Part shown: positions 36,166 through 47,382 of the stretch, piece by piece | Layout: the number at the start of each line of letters is the position of its first letter | Position numbering within the stretch: position 1 is the stretch's first letter | Source: an uncultured Glaciecola sp. | GTDB lineage: Bacteria; Pseudomonadota; Gammaproteobacteria; Enterobacterales; Alteromonadaceae | Length of the DNA stretch: 64,000 nt | Direction of reading: 5' to 3' | Assembly: GCA_947496235.1 (NCBI GenBank) | Contig: CANMCE010000010.1 | Span: 87,563-151,562 of the forward strand | Position numbers and translations under genes: made by a program | The notes under the pieces: generated by a model | Database searches by the model: none | Told to the model about the DNA's origin: nothing | What the model saw: the letters and a program-made list of their open reading frames with translations, nothing else

Positions 36166-38049
36166 TTATTTATCCAATGCTTGGTTAACATGAGAAGCAA
36201 AATCATCAGCTTGCATAAAGCCGGTCACTCTAGCTCTCTGTAATTCGTTACCTTGGGCATCAAAAAACAAAATGGTGGGAAGACCTAAAATATCAAAATG
36301 ATCTTGAAATTCGAGGTTTATCGGCGTGTTATGGGTTAAATCAATTTGCATCCATTGAGTGTTATCAAGTGCTTGAATAACCTCAGGATCTACAAAGGTA
36401 TACTTTTCAAATTCTTTACAGGCAACACACCAATCTGCATAGAGATCAACCATCACTGATTTACCTTCGGCATTTGCCGCAGCCAACTTTTGTTGAAAAT
36501 CCGCTAGATCTTTTACTACCATAAACTCTGGATGCTCTAAATGATTAGCAGCAACTGAATTATTGCCGGCCAACCCTAGTTCAAATGGCAGTAGAGCATT
36601 TTTCTGTAGACTTTGAAGTCCATACAGGCTCGAAGCGACCAATGCAAAAGCTAACACTGTAGTACGAACGCCCTTGGCAAAAGAAGCTTGAGTAGTTTGA
36701 TTCACTGTAAACAAGTAACCAAATAAGCTAATGAACAAGGCGCCCCAAAGCAAGCTGGTAAGCGGAGTTACGTAAATACGTTCGATGAACAATACCGCTA
36801 CAGTGAGCATCATGAAACCAAAGGTCACTTTTACCACATTCATCCAATTCCCAGCTTTTGGTAAAAGTTTACCACCAGTCATTGCAAATAATATGAGCGG
36901 TATACCCATCCCCAATGAAAGGGCGTATAAGGCGGAGAAACCAAAGACTAAAGAGTCAGATTGCGCTACAACCAACAATACTGCGGTCAAGGGCGCGGTG
37001 GTGCAAGGAGAGGCGACTAGGCCCGAAATAATACCCATCACAAACACGCCAACAAGGTTACCGCGTTTTTGTTCGTTGCTAAGTCCGTTGAGCTTTTCTT
37101 GCCATTTGCTTGGTAGTTGGATTTCATACAGACCAAACATGGCCAATGCTAATAATACAAATAAAACGATAAATATGGTCAGCAAGACTGGATGCTGTAG
37201 CATGGCTTGAAATTGCACACCAGCAGAAGCAACAACCAAGCCCAACACGCTGTAGGTAATTGCCATACCTTGCACATAAATAAAGGCAAGTAAAAATGCG
37301 TGTTGTAAGCTAACTTCGCGCTGACCTTTACCAATGACGATACTCGAAATAATCGGATACATGGGATAAACGCAAGGGGTAAAGGCTAAGCCAATACCCA
37401 ACAATAACAAGACGCCTAGACTAATGATCATGCTTTGATCGGACAAAAGCTGTTCTGCCAAGGTAAATTGTTGTGACACCACTTGAGAATCTGCGCCGCT
37501 ATTATCTTCAAGGGTGCTTTGTGATGACAGTGGATTTTGGCCGCTGCCTGTCACCGCATCTAAATAAATCACTTTGGTCGTGGGCGGATAACATAAGCCC
37601 GCTTCGGCACAGCCTTGGAAGCGCAAACTGACCGAACCGTCTTGTTGCGCCTGTAAAATAGGATAACTGATTACAATGTCTTCAAAATAGACATCAGACT
37701 CCCCAAAAAATTCGTCTTCTATCTGTACCGCTTCAGGGTAAACTGGTTCACCCAAGGAGACGCCTTTGCCATTGGTTTTAAACTGTTTTTTATACAGATA
37801 ATAACCGTCGGTTATTTGCCATTTGATGATGAGCTCATTTTGACGTTGTTCGTAGTCAAACCCAAAAGCTTCATCCACTTTTAAAAATTCAGGAACATCG
37901 TCGAACAAAGATTCAGGGGTGCTCTGAGCATGGCTGATGGAAAATGGAATTACTATGCTAAAAAGCACAAAAAATAATAACTTGGACTTTGCCAATCCCG
38001 TTTTAGCAAGTTCTAGTAAACCACAAATTTTCCACTGCATAGCGCTCAT
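36166..38049 (-). CDS. dsbD: thiol:disulfide interchange protein DsbD
   Basis: 627 residues. Transfers electrons from cytoplasmic thioredoxin to periplasmic DsbC and CcmG. Signal peptide (to about residue 41), the N-terminal alpha domain with CAEAGLCYPPT, an eight-helix membrane domain with redox cysteines in FTPCVYPMYPIISSI and ASPCTTAPL, and a C-terminal thioredoxin-like gamma domain with DLYADWCVACKEFEKYTF. All three cysteine pairs are present. Divergent from fxsA over 258 bp in which no other gene is seen. Confidence 0.96.
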   Translation of the reverse strand: MSAMQWKICGLLELAKTGLAKSKLLFFVLFSIVIPFSISHAQSTPESLFDDVPEFLKVDEAFGFDYEQRQNELIIKWQITDGYYLYKKQFKTNGKGVSLGEPVYPEAVQIEDEFFGESDVYFEDIVISYPILQAQQDGSVSLRFQGCAEAGLCYPPTTKVIYLDAVTGSGQNPLSSQSTLEDNSGADSQVVSQQFTLAEQLLSDQSMIISLGVLLLLGIGLAFTPCVYPMYPIISSIVIGKGQREVSLQHAFLLAFIYVQGMAITYSVLGLVVASAGVQFQAMLQHPVLLTIFIVLFVLLALAMFGLYEIQLPSKWQEKLNGLSNEQKRGNLVGVFVMGIISGLVASPCTTAPLTAVLLVVAQSDSLVFGFSALYALSLGMGIPLILFAMTGGKLLPKAGNWMNVVKVTFGFMMLTVAVLFIERIYVTPLTSLLWGALFISLFGYLFTVNQTTQASFAKGVRTTVLAFALVASSLYGLQSLQKNALLPFELGLAGNNSVAANHLEHPEFMVVKDLADFQQKLAAANAEGKSVMVDLYADWCVACKEFEKYTFVDPEVIQALDNTQWMQIDLTHNTPINLEFQDHFDILGLPTILFFDAQGNELQRARVTGFMQADDFASHVNQALDK

Positions 38050-38307
38050 TCAATTTCCTAAATATTAATCTTCGGCAGTATACTGACCTAAACACCCCGT
38101 ATTTTCTTTCAAGTTTAAAGCTTTTTCCACGGAGGCTTCGTATGTTCAATAACTAGAGAGTATTTATCATCAAACTTAACACAAACTTAAGTCTTTATGT
38201 GCAAACATCTGGTTTGATTATACTAATCTTGTTTTAAATAAGATTGAATAATCTGGTTCAATCCCAATGTATAAAATTCGAGCCTATGTTCAGTGTGAGG
38301 AATTCCT

Positions 38308-38838
38308 TTGCTATTTTTATTTATTTTATTTGTGGTTTTACCCATCACCGAAATCATGGTGATTATAAATGTGTCTGACAGCATTGGCGGCTGGAATACT
38401 TTTGCACTCGTGGTATTTACTGCTTTCTTGGGCGCTTTTTTTGTCAAGCGCGAGGGTATAGCGACTTTACAGAAAGTCCAACTGAAAGCATCCCAAGGTG
38501 ATCTTCCAGGTAAAGAATTAATAGAAGGTATAATGCTGTTAGTGGCGGGCGTTCTTCTGGTAACTCCCGGATTTATTACGGATATTTTGGGCTTAGCTTT
38601 TACCTTTCCGGTTTCGCGTAAACTAATTGCAGCCTCATTTTTAAAACACTTAATAGAAAAGCAGCAACAAGGGCAATCGAGCTTTTACTTCCAATTTAAT
38701 CAAACCCGAACCGGTGGCTTTAACCAACCCGGTGGGGGGGCTTCTGGATTCGACTCTTCAGGTTCCCAGTCAGGTGAAACCATTGAAGGTGAATACCAAG
38801 ATAAATCAGACAATGATGATAAAAATCGTCTGAATTAA
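38308..38838 (+). CDS. fxsA: FxsA family membrane protein
   Basis: 176 residues. The family (known from suppression of F-plasmid exclusion of phage T7) has membrane helices near the N-terminus (about 1-20, 25-45) and about 75-95, with the conserved LLLVAGVLLVTPGFITDILGL stretch. The C-terminal tail is Gly/Gln/Ser-rich. The start is TTG with an AGGA ribosome site about 6 bp upstream. It sits just upstream of groESL as in E. coli. Confidence 0.92.
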   Translation: MLFLFILFVVLPITEIMVIINVSDSIGGWNTFALVVFTAFLGAFFVKREGIATLQKVQLKASQGDLPGKELIEGIMLLVAGVLLVTPGFITDILGLAFTFPVSRKLIAASFLKHLIEKQQQGQSSFYFQFNQTRTGGFNQPGGGASGFDSSGSQSGETIEGEYQDKSDNDDKNRLN

Positions 38839-38867
38839 AAAAATTGTAAAAAAATTTGTTTTTACCC

Positions 38868-38896
38868 CTTGAGATCAAAATAGGTTAACCCCACTT
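38868..38896 (+). promoter_or_regulatory. sigma-32 heat-shock promoter of groESL
   Basis: CCCCTTGAG and CCCCACTT with 15 bp between CTTGAG and CCCCAC fit the sigma-32 consensus (CTTGAA, 13-17 bp, CCCCATnT) and closely follow the E. coli groE promoter. It lies about 90 bp before groS. Confidence 0.8.
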
Positions 38897-38918
38897 AGCA
38901 AGCATCTTAATGATTTCA

Positions 38919-38930
38919 CGTTCGCGAACG
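38919..38930. promoter_or_regulatory. 12-bp palindrome in the groES leader
   Basis: CGTTCGCGAACG is a perfect palindrome about 23 bp past the presumed -10 of the heat-shock promoter, inside the untranslated leader. It could be a protein site or an RNA hairpin; it is not the CIRCE sequence. Confidence 0.35.
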
Positions 38931-38987
38931 CTTTGTGCGCCAGCGAATTACACTTAAACAATAATGTAAATTGGATTTTCAGGAGAT

Positions 38988-39284
38988 TTGAAAATGGCAA
39001 TTCGTCCTTTACACGATCGCGTCATCATTAAACGCGAAGAAGTAGAAAGCAAATCAGCTGGCGGTATCGTATTAACCGGTTCTGCAGCAGAAAAATCAAC
39101 TCGCGGTAAAGTTATCGCTGTCGGCAATGGCCGTTTACTTGATAATGGTGAAGTTAGACCGCTTGACGTAAAAGTCGGCGACTCTGTGATTTTCAACGAT
39201 GGCTATGGTGTAAAAACTGAAAAGCTAGACGGTGAAGATGTATTGATTCTTAGCGAATCAGACATTTTGGCAGTAGTAGAATAA
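38988..39284 (+). CDS. groS: co-chaperonin GroES
   Basis: 98 residues. The heptameric lid of GroEL. Starts [31 protein letters not shown] with the mobile loop, and ends [15 protein letters not shown]. Strong AGGAG-type ribosome site. First gene of groES-groEL. Confidence 0.99.
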   Translation: MKMAIRPLHDRVIIKREEVESKSAGGIVLTGSAAEKSTRGKVIAVGNGRLLDNGEVRPLDVKVGDSVIFNDGYGVKTEKLDGEDVLILSESDILAVVE

Positions 39285-39331
39285 GCCAAACTTCGTCCCA
39301 ATTAACAGGTTTAAGCAAATTACCAAATTAG

Positions 39332-40990
<1,659 letters not shown>

Positions 40991-41032
40991 TCTGCTCCCA
41001 AAGCGTCACATAGAAACATAATCTGTTTCAAG

Positions 41033-41067
41033 AAAGCCCCGTAAGGCATTGCTTTACGGGGCTTTTT
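41033..41067 (+). terminator. terminator of groESL
   Basis: AAAGCCCCGTAA and its complement form a perfect 12-bp stem with a 9-nt loop, ending in a T run. It separates groL from the TIR gene, which therefore needs its own promoter in the next 80 bp. Confidence 0.9.
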
Positions 41068-41149
41068 CTATTTATTTTATGGCAAAAAAATTATTCATTG
41101 TGCTAGGATAGCCCCAGCTAAAATTTTAAAAAGATAATTTGAAGGGCTA

Positions 41150-41176
41150 ATGAAACATAAAGTTGCATTGGTCTAG
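41150..41176 (+). CDS. possible 8-codon leader peptide before the TIR gene
   Basis: ATG at 41150, with GAAGGG 3-8 bp upstream, opens a frame MKHKVALV that stops 10 bp before the TIR ATG. Such an arrangement could couple or attenuate translation of the following gene. It may equally be chance; the codons are too few to judge. Confidence 0.25.
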   Translation: MKHKVALV

Positions 41177-41186
41177 TAGGCTCTCC

Positions 41187-44100
41187 ATGGACGAAAACAA
41201 CCAACCGCAGTACAAGTATCACGCCTTTATTTCCTATCGACATGCTGATAACAAAGAACAAGGAAGACAATGGGCAACTTGGTTGCATCAAGCCATTGAA
41301 ACCTATGAAGTCCCCAACGATTTAGTTGGTAAAAAGAACGGTCGTGGAGATGTTATTCCCGCCCGTATCTATCCTATTTTTAGAGATGAAGAAGAGCTTC
41401 CTGCTCATGCAGATTTGGCCACTTCCATTGTAAGTGCATTAGAGCAAACAAATTTATTGGTCGTTTTGTGCTCTCCAAGAGCAGTTGCATCGACTTACGT
41501 GGCAGACGAAATAGATTACTTTAAAAAGCTCGGTCATTCCGATCGTATTATTGCAGCCATGATTGATGGTGAACCAAACACCAGTTGGGATGACAGTAAG
41601 CATAGTTTAGGATTCACCAAAGCTGATGAGTGTTTACCACTTCCTCTGCAATTTGAATATGACCAAGATGGAAACCCTACTTACAAGCGTGCAGAGCCGA
41701 TAGCTGCTGACTTTAGAATAAATAACGATGGAAAGCCTGAACAAGGATTTACCACACCTGCAGCTTATCGTGAGCATTTAAAGAAAACCACCTCAGATAA
41801 CAATAGAGTTATACAAGAAAAGGTAAATCGCTATCAGCAGCAATTACACCTAATGTTGCTGAAAATCATTGCTGGTATTTTAGGTGTACCACTAGGGGAG
41901 CTAACTCAGCGAGATAAAGAATACCAATTAGAACAAGCACGATTAAAAGCTAAGAGATTTAAGAAATGGTTAAGTGTTTTTGTCATTTTAATTTCTTCAG
42001 CCTTGGTACTAGCTTTCTTTTTATATCAGCAATATGAAGAAACAAAGCTGCAAGCTGCTATTGCTGAGCAAAAAGAAATAGCGAGAAAAAATAATTTAAG
42101 TGAGTTTTTATTGTCTCAGGCAGAACAATCATCTAGTGAAAGTAAATTAGCGGAAGCTGCGTTTCATGCTTTGAACGCCCTTCAAGAAACTGGGGATAAC
42201 CAAAGTAAAATTATACCAGAGGTAGCGAATCATTTGATGCGTTATTTCAACTCGCCTAGAGTTCTTAACAGTAAACAAGTATTTCCCAAAAAAGTGTGCG
42301 AAGAAGTAGAGCGTATTGAAGTGGTTAGTTTTGGCTCTGGCTCTAAATCAGATTCTTCAAAAGTCGAATGCGATATGATTTTTGAAAATAAGATTAATAG
42401 TTTTGAGTTAGCATCCGATGAAAAAAGCATTTTTTATTCAGGAAGAGACGCGGTTAACAAAACGATTGAACAAGTCGATTTAAAAGGAAATGAAATCGCA
42501 AAGTATGAGGCACCTGCAGGAGAGTATTTTAATCTTTTTGCCTTAACTTCAAATAATAAACAACTAGTCGCAGCGTCAAATAAGCATCTATTGGTTTATA
42601 ATGTTGTATCCCAAGAGGAAACTCATAAATACCCACTAAAAAATAAGTTGTCCTGCCTGTATATTGCCGAGTCACAGCAACGAGCGATAGCTTGCACTGA
42701 TCGAAGTATTTTTATCTTAGACATCGAAACTGGCGATATTATAAAAACAATTGAATTTGAAAATGGTATTGAAAAGATTGAATTTTCAGAAAGTAGTAAT
42801 TTATTGGCTATAGTCGCTGATGTTCCTAAACGCACTTTTCGATATGAGCTTGTATTTTATGATAGTAAAACGCTAGATAAGGTACCTTCTAAGTCAATTT
42901 TATTGAACCAATCTCTAGATGTTAAATTTACACCTGATGGGTCTTATATAGTTGTTCCTACTGAACGCCAAATTAAAATCTATGATGTGATGAGGTTATG
43001 GAACCTTGACGATGGCTATTTAGAATTAGGTACCCTTAAAGACACTTATGAATTCGGAAGATACGATAAAATAGGCTCAGTATATTTAGGCCCATACAAT
43101 GGAAGGAACATTTACGAACATAAAAATGGGGCTCCTTATCCTAATTTCTTTATGGTAGTGTCTTTTGAGAACAAAGTTGAGTTTTGGAATACATATCACC
43201 ATAGAAAAGAAGCTTCGATAGAAGGATTACCAGACCTAAATGCTGCTGTGCTCAGTACCGATGGTCGAAAGCTATATACTGCCCATGAGGATAATACCAT
43301 TAAAACATGGGAGTTATTTTCAGATAGGCAGGTTATGGAGTCTGAAAGTAGTATCGATAAGATAAAATTTCCTCCTTACAATAACTCGTTGATTTCAATC
43401 GGTTCAGATCTCCAACTGTGGAATTTAAGTTCCAATAAATCTTCACAAACAATTTCATTACCAATCAAATCTTTTGATGATGTTATTTCATTGGGCTTCG
43501 CCGAAAATAAACAGTCTATGGGCGCGATTACGGAAGATGGGAAGTATTTTTCTATTTCGTTGCAACCCAAATTGCAAATAATAAAAACATTAGCCACAGA
43601 GTTTTCCTTAGGCACTATTAATGATCGCAATGACTTAATTGCAGGCCTAAATTCAGTGAATGAAATAGAGGTTATTAACCTAAATACTAACGCCAGATTT
43701 TCGATTCCTAAACTTCCAAGCGCTGGGCAGATCGAAAAAATCGCTTTTAGTGGTAAACAGGATCAATTAATCATTTTATATGATTCGGATTTTGACAACT
43801 TAATAGAATTAATAAACATTAAAGAACCTAAGCAAAGAAAGTCCTTAAAAGAGAATTTAACTGCCGCTGAATATTTTGAAGTATCCGAAAATGGGAAGAT
43901 CCTTTTACTGTGGAATGATGAGGGGCAAGCAAAACTGATTGACTTACAAAAAGATTATGAATTGTTTGTATGGGAATTTGAAAAAAATATTGAAAATGCA
44001 ACAATATCAAAGGACTCATATCTAGTCGCGATTGCTTTTGAAAATGGTGAGGTGATTGTCTTCGACTCTTTAATGGGAGATCAAATCGCAAAAATAAATA

Positions 44101-44282
44101 TTGAAGTTGGTTATGATGATATTGAAAATATTGAGTTTTCAAAAAATGATAATAAGTTAACGGTTAATGTTGAAGAAAAAATCATAGTCTTGGATTTGAC
44201 TCCAATAATTGAATTGACCAATGAAGAATATATGAAAGAAAATATCGAAAAATTGAAATTTGATTATGGGTTTGATAAATAG
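41187..44282 (+). CDS. TIR domain - transmembrane - beta-propeller protein
   Basis: 1031 residues from the ATG at 41187; a TTG at 41163 would add 8. Residues about 9-170 form a bacterial TIR domain (YHAFISYRHADNKEQG, IYPIFRDEEELPAHADL, VVLCSPRAVASTYVADEI), with Glu108 at the place of the catalytic Glu of TIR NADases. A basic helix and one membrane segment follow (about 264-284, LSVFVILISSALVLAFFLY), then an Ala-rich repeat-like helical part and a long WD40/quinoprotein-like propeller region (about 360-1010). Such TIR proteins are usually sensors or effectors of immunity-type signalling; no partner gene is next to it. The second half is AT-rich compared with groL. Function is inferred. Confidence 0.8.
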   Translation: MDENNQPQYKYHAFISYRHADNKEQGRQWATWLHQAIETYEVPNDLVGKKNGRGDVIPARIYPIFRDEEELPAHADLATSIVSALEQTNLLVVLCSPRAVASTYVADEIDYFKKLGHSDRIIAAMIDGEPNTSWDDSKHSLGFTKADECLPLPLQFEYDQDGNPTYKRAEPIAADFRINNDGKPEQGFTTPAAYREHLKKTTSDNNRVIQEKVNRYQQQLHLMLLKIIAGILGVPLGELTQRDKEYQLEQARLKAKRFKKWLSVFVILISSALVLAFFLYQQYEETKLQAAIAEQKEIARKNNLSEFLLSQAEQSSSESKLAEAAFHALNALQETGDNQSKIIPEVANHLMRYFNSPRVLNSKQVFPKKVCEEVERIEVVSFGSGSKSDSSKVECDMIFENKINSFELASDEKSIFYSGRDAVNKTIEQVDLKGNEIAKYEAPAGEYFNLFALTSNNKQLVAASNKHLLVYNVVSQEETHKYPLKNKLSCLYIAESQQRAIACTDRSIFILDIETGDIIKTIEFENGIEKIEFSESSNLLAIVADVPKRTFRYELVFYDSKTLDKVPSKSILLNQSLDVKFTPDGSYIVVPTERQIKIYDVMRLWNLDDGYLELGTLKDTYEFGRYDKIGSVYLGPYNGRNIYEHKNGAPYPNFFMVVSFENKVEFWNTYHHRKEASIEGLPDLNAAVLSTDGRKLYTAHEDNTIKTWELFSDRQVMESESSIDKIKFPPYNNSLISIGSDLQLWNLSSNKSSQTISLPIKSFDDVISLGFAENKQSMGAITEDGKYFSISLQPKLQIIKTLATEFSLGTINDRNDLIAGLNSVNEIEVINLNTNARFSIPKLPSAGQIEKIAFSGKQDQLIILYDSDFDNLIELINIKEPKQRKSLKENLTAAEYFEVSENGKILLLWNDEGQAKLIDLQKDYELFVWEFEKNIENATISKDSYLVAIAFENGEVIVFDSLMGDQIAKINIEVGYDDIENIEFSKNDNKLTVNVEEKIIVLDLTPIIELTNEEYMKENIEKLKFDYGFDK

Positions 44283-44493
44283 ATACCTAAATATCATAGT
44301 TCAATAATATGGGTATTTGCAGGTATGTATAGTTGCCTACATATGCGGTATTAATTGGGGCAAGGTATAGCCCTATGTCATTCAAGCATTAAAGAGCCCC
44401 TGAAACCGAAACGTCCAGAGGCAAGTTGTCCGAAAAGCTTAAAGCTACGAGGCTGCGACTTGTTGCGTCATGCGAGAAATGAGTATCCCAAAT
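44283..44493. other. gap after the TIR gene with no supported gene
   Basis: 211 bp between the convergent TIR and chemoreceptor genes. A 60-codon open frame on the plus strand crosses into the chemoreceptor gene but has no ribosome site and no recognisable product. No clear terminator hairpin was seen. Confidence 0.5.
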
Positions 44494-46110
44494 CTACAAC
44501 TTATACCCACATCTCACTGCACCCCAATGTTCGCCGTTGACGAAAATGGGACAGGATAAGTCAGTTAAAATTTCGCCGGTATCTCTTCGATAGGTGAGCA
44601 ACAAATAGTCTTTTCGGTGATTTGCTGAGGACTGGCCGACACGGTCTGAAAAAATCCGTTTAGTGCGATTTCCCGCTAGATCTTTTTTGGCGTCGCCGGT
44701 TAGCGCTTGGCAAAATTGATTGTTGTGGGTTGGCACATAGCCGTGGTTATCAGTTGCAATGATGTAAGCCACAAAGTCTTTACTTGCTAGCGCTGGCTCT
44801 TGAATACTGGGTAATAGGCTATCACAAAATTTATCAAACGCTGTGCTGTACTTAACTGGATTAGTGTTGGCGATGGGGTGATGGTTTCTTTCAAACAAAG
44901 CTTGTTTGCTGATTCGACCTTGCTGGATAGCTAATTCAAATGCCCTACCAATTTTTTCAGCGGTTTGTTTGGTTAAATTAAAGGCTTCTCTATGTTTAGG
45001 ATGGGAAAAATCCGTTTGTATCTTAAATACTTCCATAGAGTCGCGCATAAATTGAGTTTGAGTGTTAAATCTAGTCGCTAAATTCGACAAAGAGTCTGCC
45101 AGTACAGCATTTTTCTGATTAATATCAGCGATGCCATTTAATGCTGTTGAAGTATCAGACATTGCGACGGATTGATTTTCCGAAACCCGATTAATTTCTT
45201 CTATTTGCCGACTGACCTCAGCCAAACTTAAAAATAAATTTTCTAAAGATGAATCTACTGATTCAATGGTTTTCTGCCCCTGTAAACTGCTAGCTTGGGC
45301 ATTTTTCAACAAGGTTCTAATCTCACCAGCTTGACTGGCAGAGTGTTTAGCCAGCATTCCCACTTCTTGGGCCACTATACTAAATCCGCGACCAGCTTCG
45401 CCTGCTCTTGCCGCTTCAACGGCAGCATTTAGCGATAGTATATTGGTTTTAAACGCGATTTCGTCGATGGCTTCAACAATTTTCTCTGTATCTAATACTC
45501 GCGTAGAAATGTCTTCCATTTGAGATCTTGCTTGCCCCACAGATTGTTTGACTTTATTTACATCGCTATCAATTGCGCTAGCTGTTGAGGTTAGGCTTTC
45601 AGCAGCACTTAAATTATCTCGAATGCTCGCATGCAATTCTTCAGAGGTAGACAGTGTTTGCTCTAATTGAGAAGTCACCTGTACAGTACGATCACTTAAT
45701 TTAGTTGAAGAATGATTTAGCTCATTTGAGCCTCGTTCTAATTCACAGGACGCCTCAAGGGCCTGTTTAATCGATTCATTTAGGGTAGATACCGCTTTTA
45801 GTAAAGCACCACCAAGCTTACCTGACATCTGCGGAAGGTTAACTAAGTTGCATTGAGATATTGATTCTAACGCCTTGTGAAAAGTAAATTGTGCTTTCAG
45901 ATCTTGCAGGTGGATGATATGACCAGATTCACAGGGGTCTACCGTCATAAGAAAATCTGCATTGTTGATTTGACAGGTGTTGGAATATCCATATGGCCAT
46001 GGATTCCCCTCTTTCAAACCTATTTTTAAAGCGCCCTTGCTTAGTTCTGATATGCAATCTTTTTCGTTGACAACAATAAGGATGGTTGACGTATATTGAA
46101 GTGTTTGCAA
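44494..46110 (-). CDS. soluble methyl-accepting chemotaxis protein with C-terminal sensor
   Basis: 538 residues without a membrane helix, so cytoplasmic. A small N-terminal domain of unclear type (residues 1-100), then the receptor hairpin with [24 protein letters not shown] and [29 protein letters not shown], and a C-terminal domain (about 400-538) with [31 protein letters not shown] and [23 protein letters not shown]. The C-terminal part resembles a Cache-like fold seen in other soluble receptors, here inside the cell. No CheR pentapeptide is present at the end. Ligand unknown. Confidence 0.85.
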   Translation of the reverse strand: MQTLQYTSTILIVVNEKDCISELSKGALKIGLKEGNPWPYGYSNTCQINNADFLMTVDPCESGHIIHLQDLKAQFTFHKALESISQCNLVNLPQMSGKLGGALLKAVSTLNESIKQALEASCELERGSNELNHSSTKLSDRTVQVTSQLEQTLSTSEELHASIRDNLSAAESLTSTASAIDSDVNKVKQSVGQARSQMEDISTRVLDTEKIVEAIDEIAFKTNILSLNAAVEAARAGEAGRGFSIVAQEVGMLAKHSASQAGEIRTLLKNAQASSLQGQKTIESVDSSLENLFLSLAEVSRQIEEINRVSENQSVAMSDTSTALNGIADINQKNAVLADSLSNLATRFNTQTQFMRDSMEVFKIQTDFSHPKHREAFNLTKQTAEKIGRAFELAIQQGRISKQALFERNHHPIANTNPVKYSTAFDKFCDSLLPSIQEPALASKDFVAYIIATDNHGYVPTHNNQFCQALTGDAKKDLAGNRTKRIFSDRVGQSSANHRKDYLLLTYRRDTGEILTDLSCPIFVNGEHWGAVRCGYKL

Positions 46111-46279
46111 CAGCTAGTCCTAAAAAATTTTAAATGTTCGACTGTGATAAAATCGGCCGAAAATACAAAATACTGAAGTAATTTTATTTTTAAATTATTT
46201 GATGCTGATTCTAATTGATTAAGTGAGCAGGGCTTTTATTTGAATGTGTGACTTAAAAGCGATTAAGAAGGAGTGAATT

Positions 46280-46822
46280 GTGAGTACAAAGGACCATTTC
46301 CAACTCATGGCGCAGTATAACCAATGGATGAATGATAAATTATATAAGGTTCTAGACTGTCTAGATGAAGGAACTTTAATCGAAGACAAAGGCGCGTTTT
46401 TTGGTTCAATCTTAGGCACTCTCAACCACATCTTAGTCGCAGACATTATTTGGCTGCAACGCTTTTCAACCCATTTGTCGAGTCGTGCATTATTGGCGAA
46501 TGTAGCTGCATTAGAAGCACCAAGGAGCCTTGATCAGATTTATATATCTGACATCTTATCTCTCGCAGAAAGAAGGACTTGGTTAGATCAACAGATATTG
46601 CATTGGATATCGGGTATACAAGAGAATGACTTGGATTCGGTGATACATTATGCAAACACCAAAGGAGTGGAATCGAATAAACAACTTTCATTCTTGATTA
46701 TGCATTTTTTTAATCATCAAACTCATCATCGGGGGCAATTAACAACTTTGCTTGCTCAGCAAAACATTGACATAGGTGTGACGGACTTATTAGCCATCAT
46801 TCCACAGCAAGACATTTCATAA
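46280..46822 (+). CDS. DinB family protein (DUF664-type)
   Basis: 180 residues. A four-helix DinB-fold protein, probably a metal-dependent thiol S-transferase-like enzyme of unknown substrate. The metal-binding His pattern is visible: FGSILGTLNHILVAD (first His) and LSFLIMHFFNHQTHHRGQLTTLL (H and HxxxH). Starts with GTG at 46280 preceded by AAGGAG. A palindrome variant at 46352-46364 encodes VLDCLDE in the first loop. Followed 15 bp later by a GNAT gene. Confidence 0.88.
   Translation: MSTKDHFQLMAQYNQWMNDKLYKVLDCLDEGTLIEDKGAFFGSILGTLNHILVADIIWLQRFSTHLSSRALLANVAALEAPRSLDQIYISDILSLAERRTWLDQQILHWISGIQENDLDSVIHYANTKGVESNKQLSFLIMHFFNHQTHHRGQLTTLLAQQNIDIGVTDLLAIIPQQDIS
46352..46364. repeat. palindrome variant CTAGACTGTCTAG in the dinB-like gene
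   Basis: A perfect palindrome carrying the A/T variant on both arms. It is read as V-L-D-C-L-D. It is the only copy right of 31.7 kb in this window and could be a chance match to an ordinary coding stretch. Confidence 0.5.
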
Positions 46823-46837
46823 ATCTAAGGAATTAAC

Positions 46838-47347
46838 GTGCAGATACTAGAAGTAGACACTATTGATGGGATAGAAAAAGCATTGCATCAGCTACTTGTT
46901 GATTGCGTAAACAGTGGTGCTTCAGTCGGTTTCATAACACCAATTGATGACCTTGAAATTCAAGCATATTGGCAAGCAGTCAATAAACAATTACTTCAAA
47001 AACAAAGAAAGCTATTCATAGCTGTGAATAGAGATGAAGTGTTAGGCGCAGTGCAATTATCTTTATGTAGTAAAGCCAACGGTTCTCATAGAGGCGAAGT
47101 TGAAAAACTCATGGTAACTACCAAAGCGCGCGGTCAGGGAATAAGTAAAAAGCTCATGCACCTAATGGAAAAGTCTGCGCAATCTCTCGGACTGACTTTA
47201 TTAGTTTTAGACACAAGGCTGGGCGATATTGCCTCAACCTTGTATCGAAAATTGGACTATATAGAAGCTGGACAAATCCCTCAATTTGCTCGAAGTTCAA
47301 ATGGAGATTTAGACGCTACTGTCTATTTTTACAAACTTTTGAAATGA
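46838..47347 (+). CDS. GNAT family N-acetyltransferase
   Basis: 169 residues. The acetyl-CoA-binding motif A is clear: VEKLMVTTKARGQGISKKLMHLMEKSAQSLG (R/QxxGxG/A form), followed by TLLVLDTRLGDIASTLYRKLDYIEAGQIP. GTG start with AAGGA 6 bp upstream. Cotranscribed with the dinB-like gene. Substrate not predictable. Confidence 0.9.
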   Translation: MQILEVDTIDGIEKALHQLLVDCVNSGASVGFITPIDDLEIQAYWQAVNKQLLQKQRKLFIAVNRDEVLGAVQLSLCSKANGSHRGEVEKLMVTTKARGQGISKKLMHLMEKSAQSLGLTLLVLDTRLGDIASTLYRKLDYIEAGQIPQFARSSNGDLDATVYFYKLLK

Positions 47348-47382
47348 CCGCCCAAATTGCTTGAACGGTCCTATAACTATTG

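Noticed and set aside
44355..44540. 60-codon open frame after the TIR gene as a real small gene
   Set aside because: No ribosome site, no recognisable domain, and it runs antisense into the chemoreceptor's 3' end.
47266..47280. AGCTGGACAAATCCC in the GNAT gene as a palindrome copy
   Set aside because: The right arm is missing and the residues AGQIP are usual for the motif after the acetyl-CoA site.
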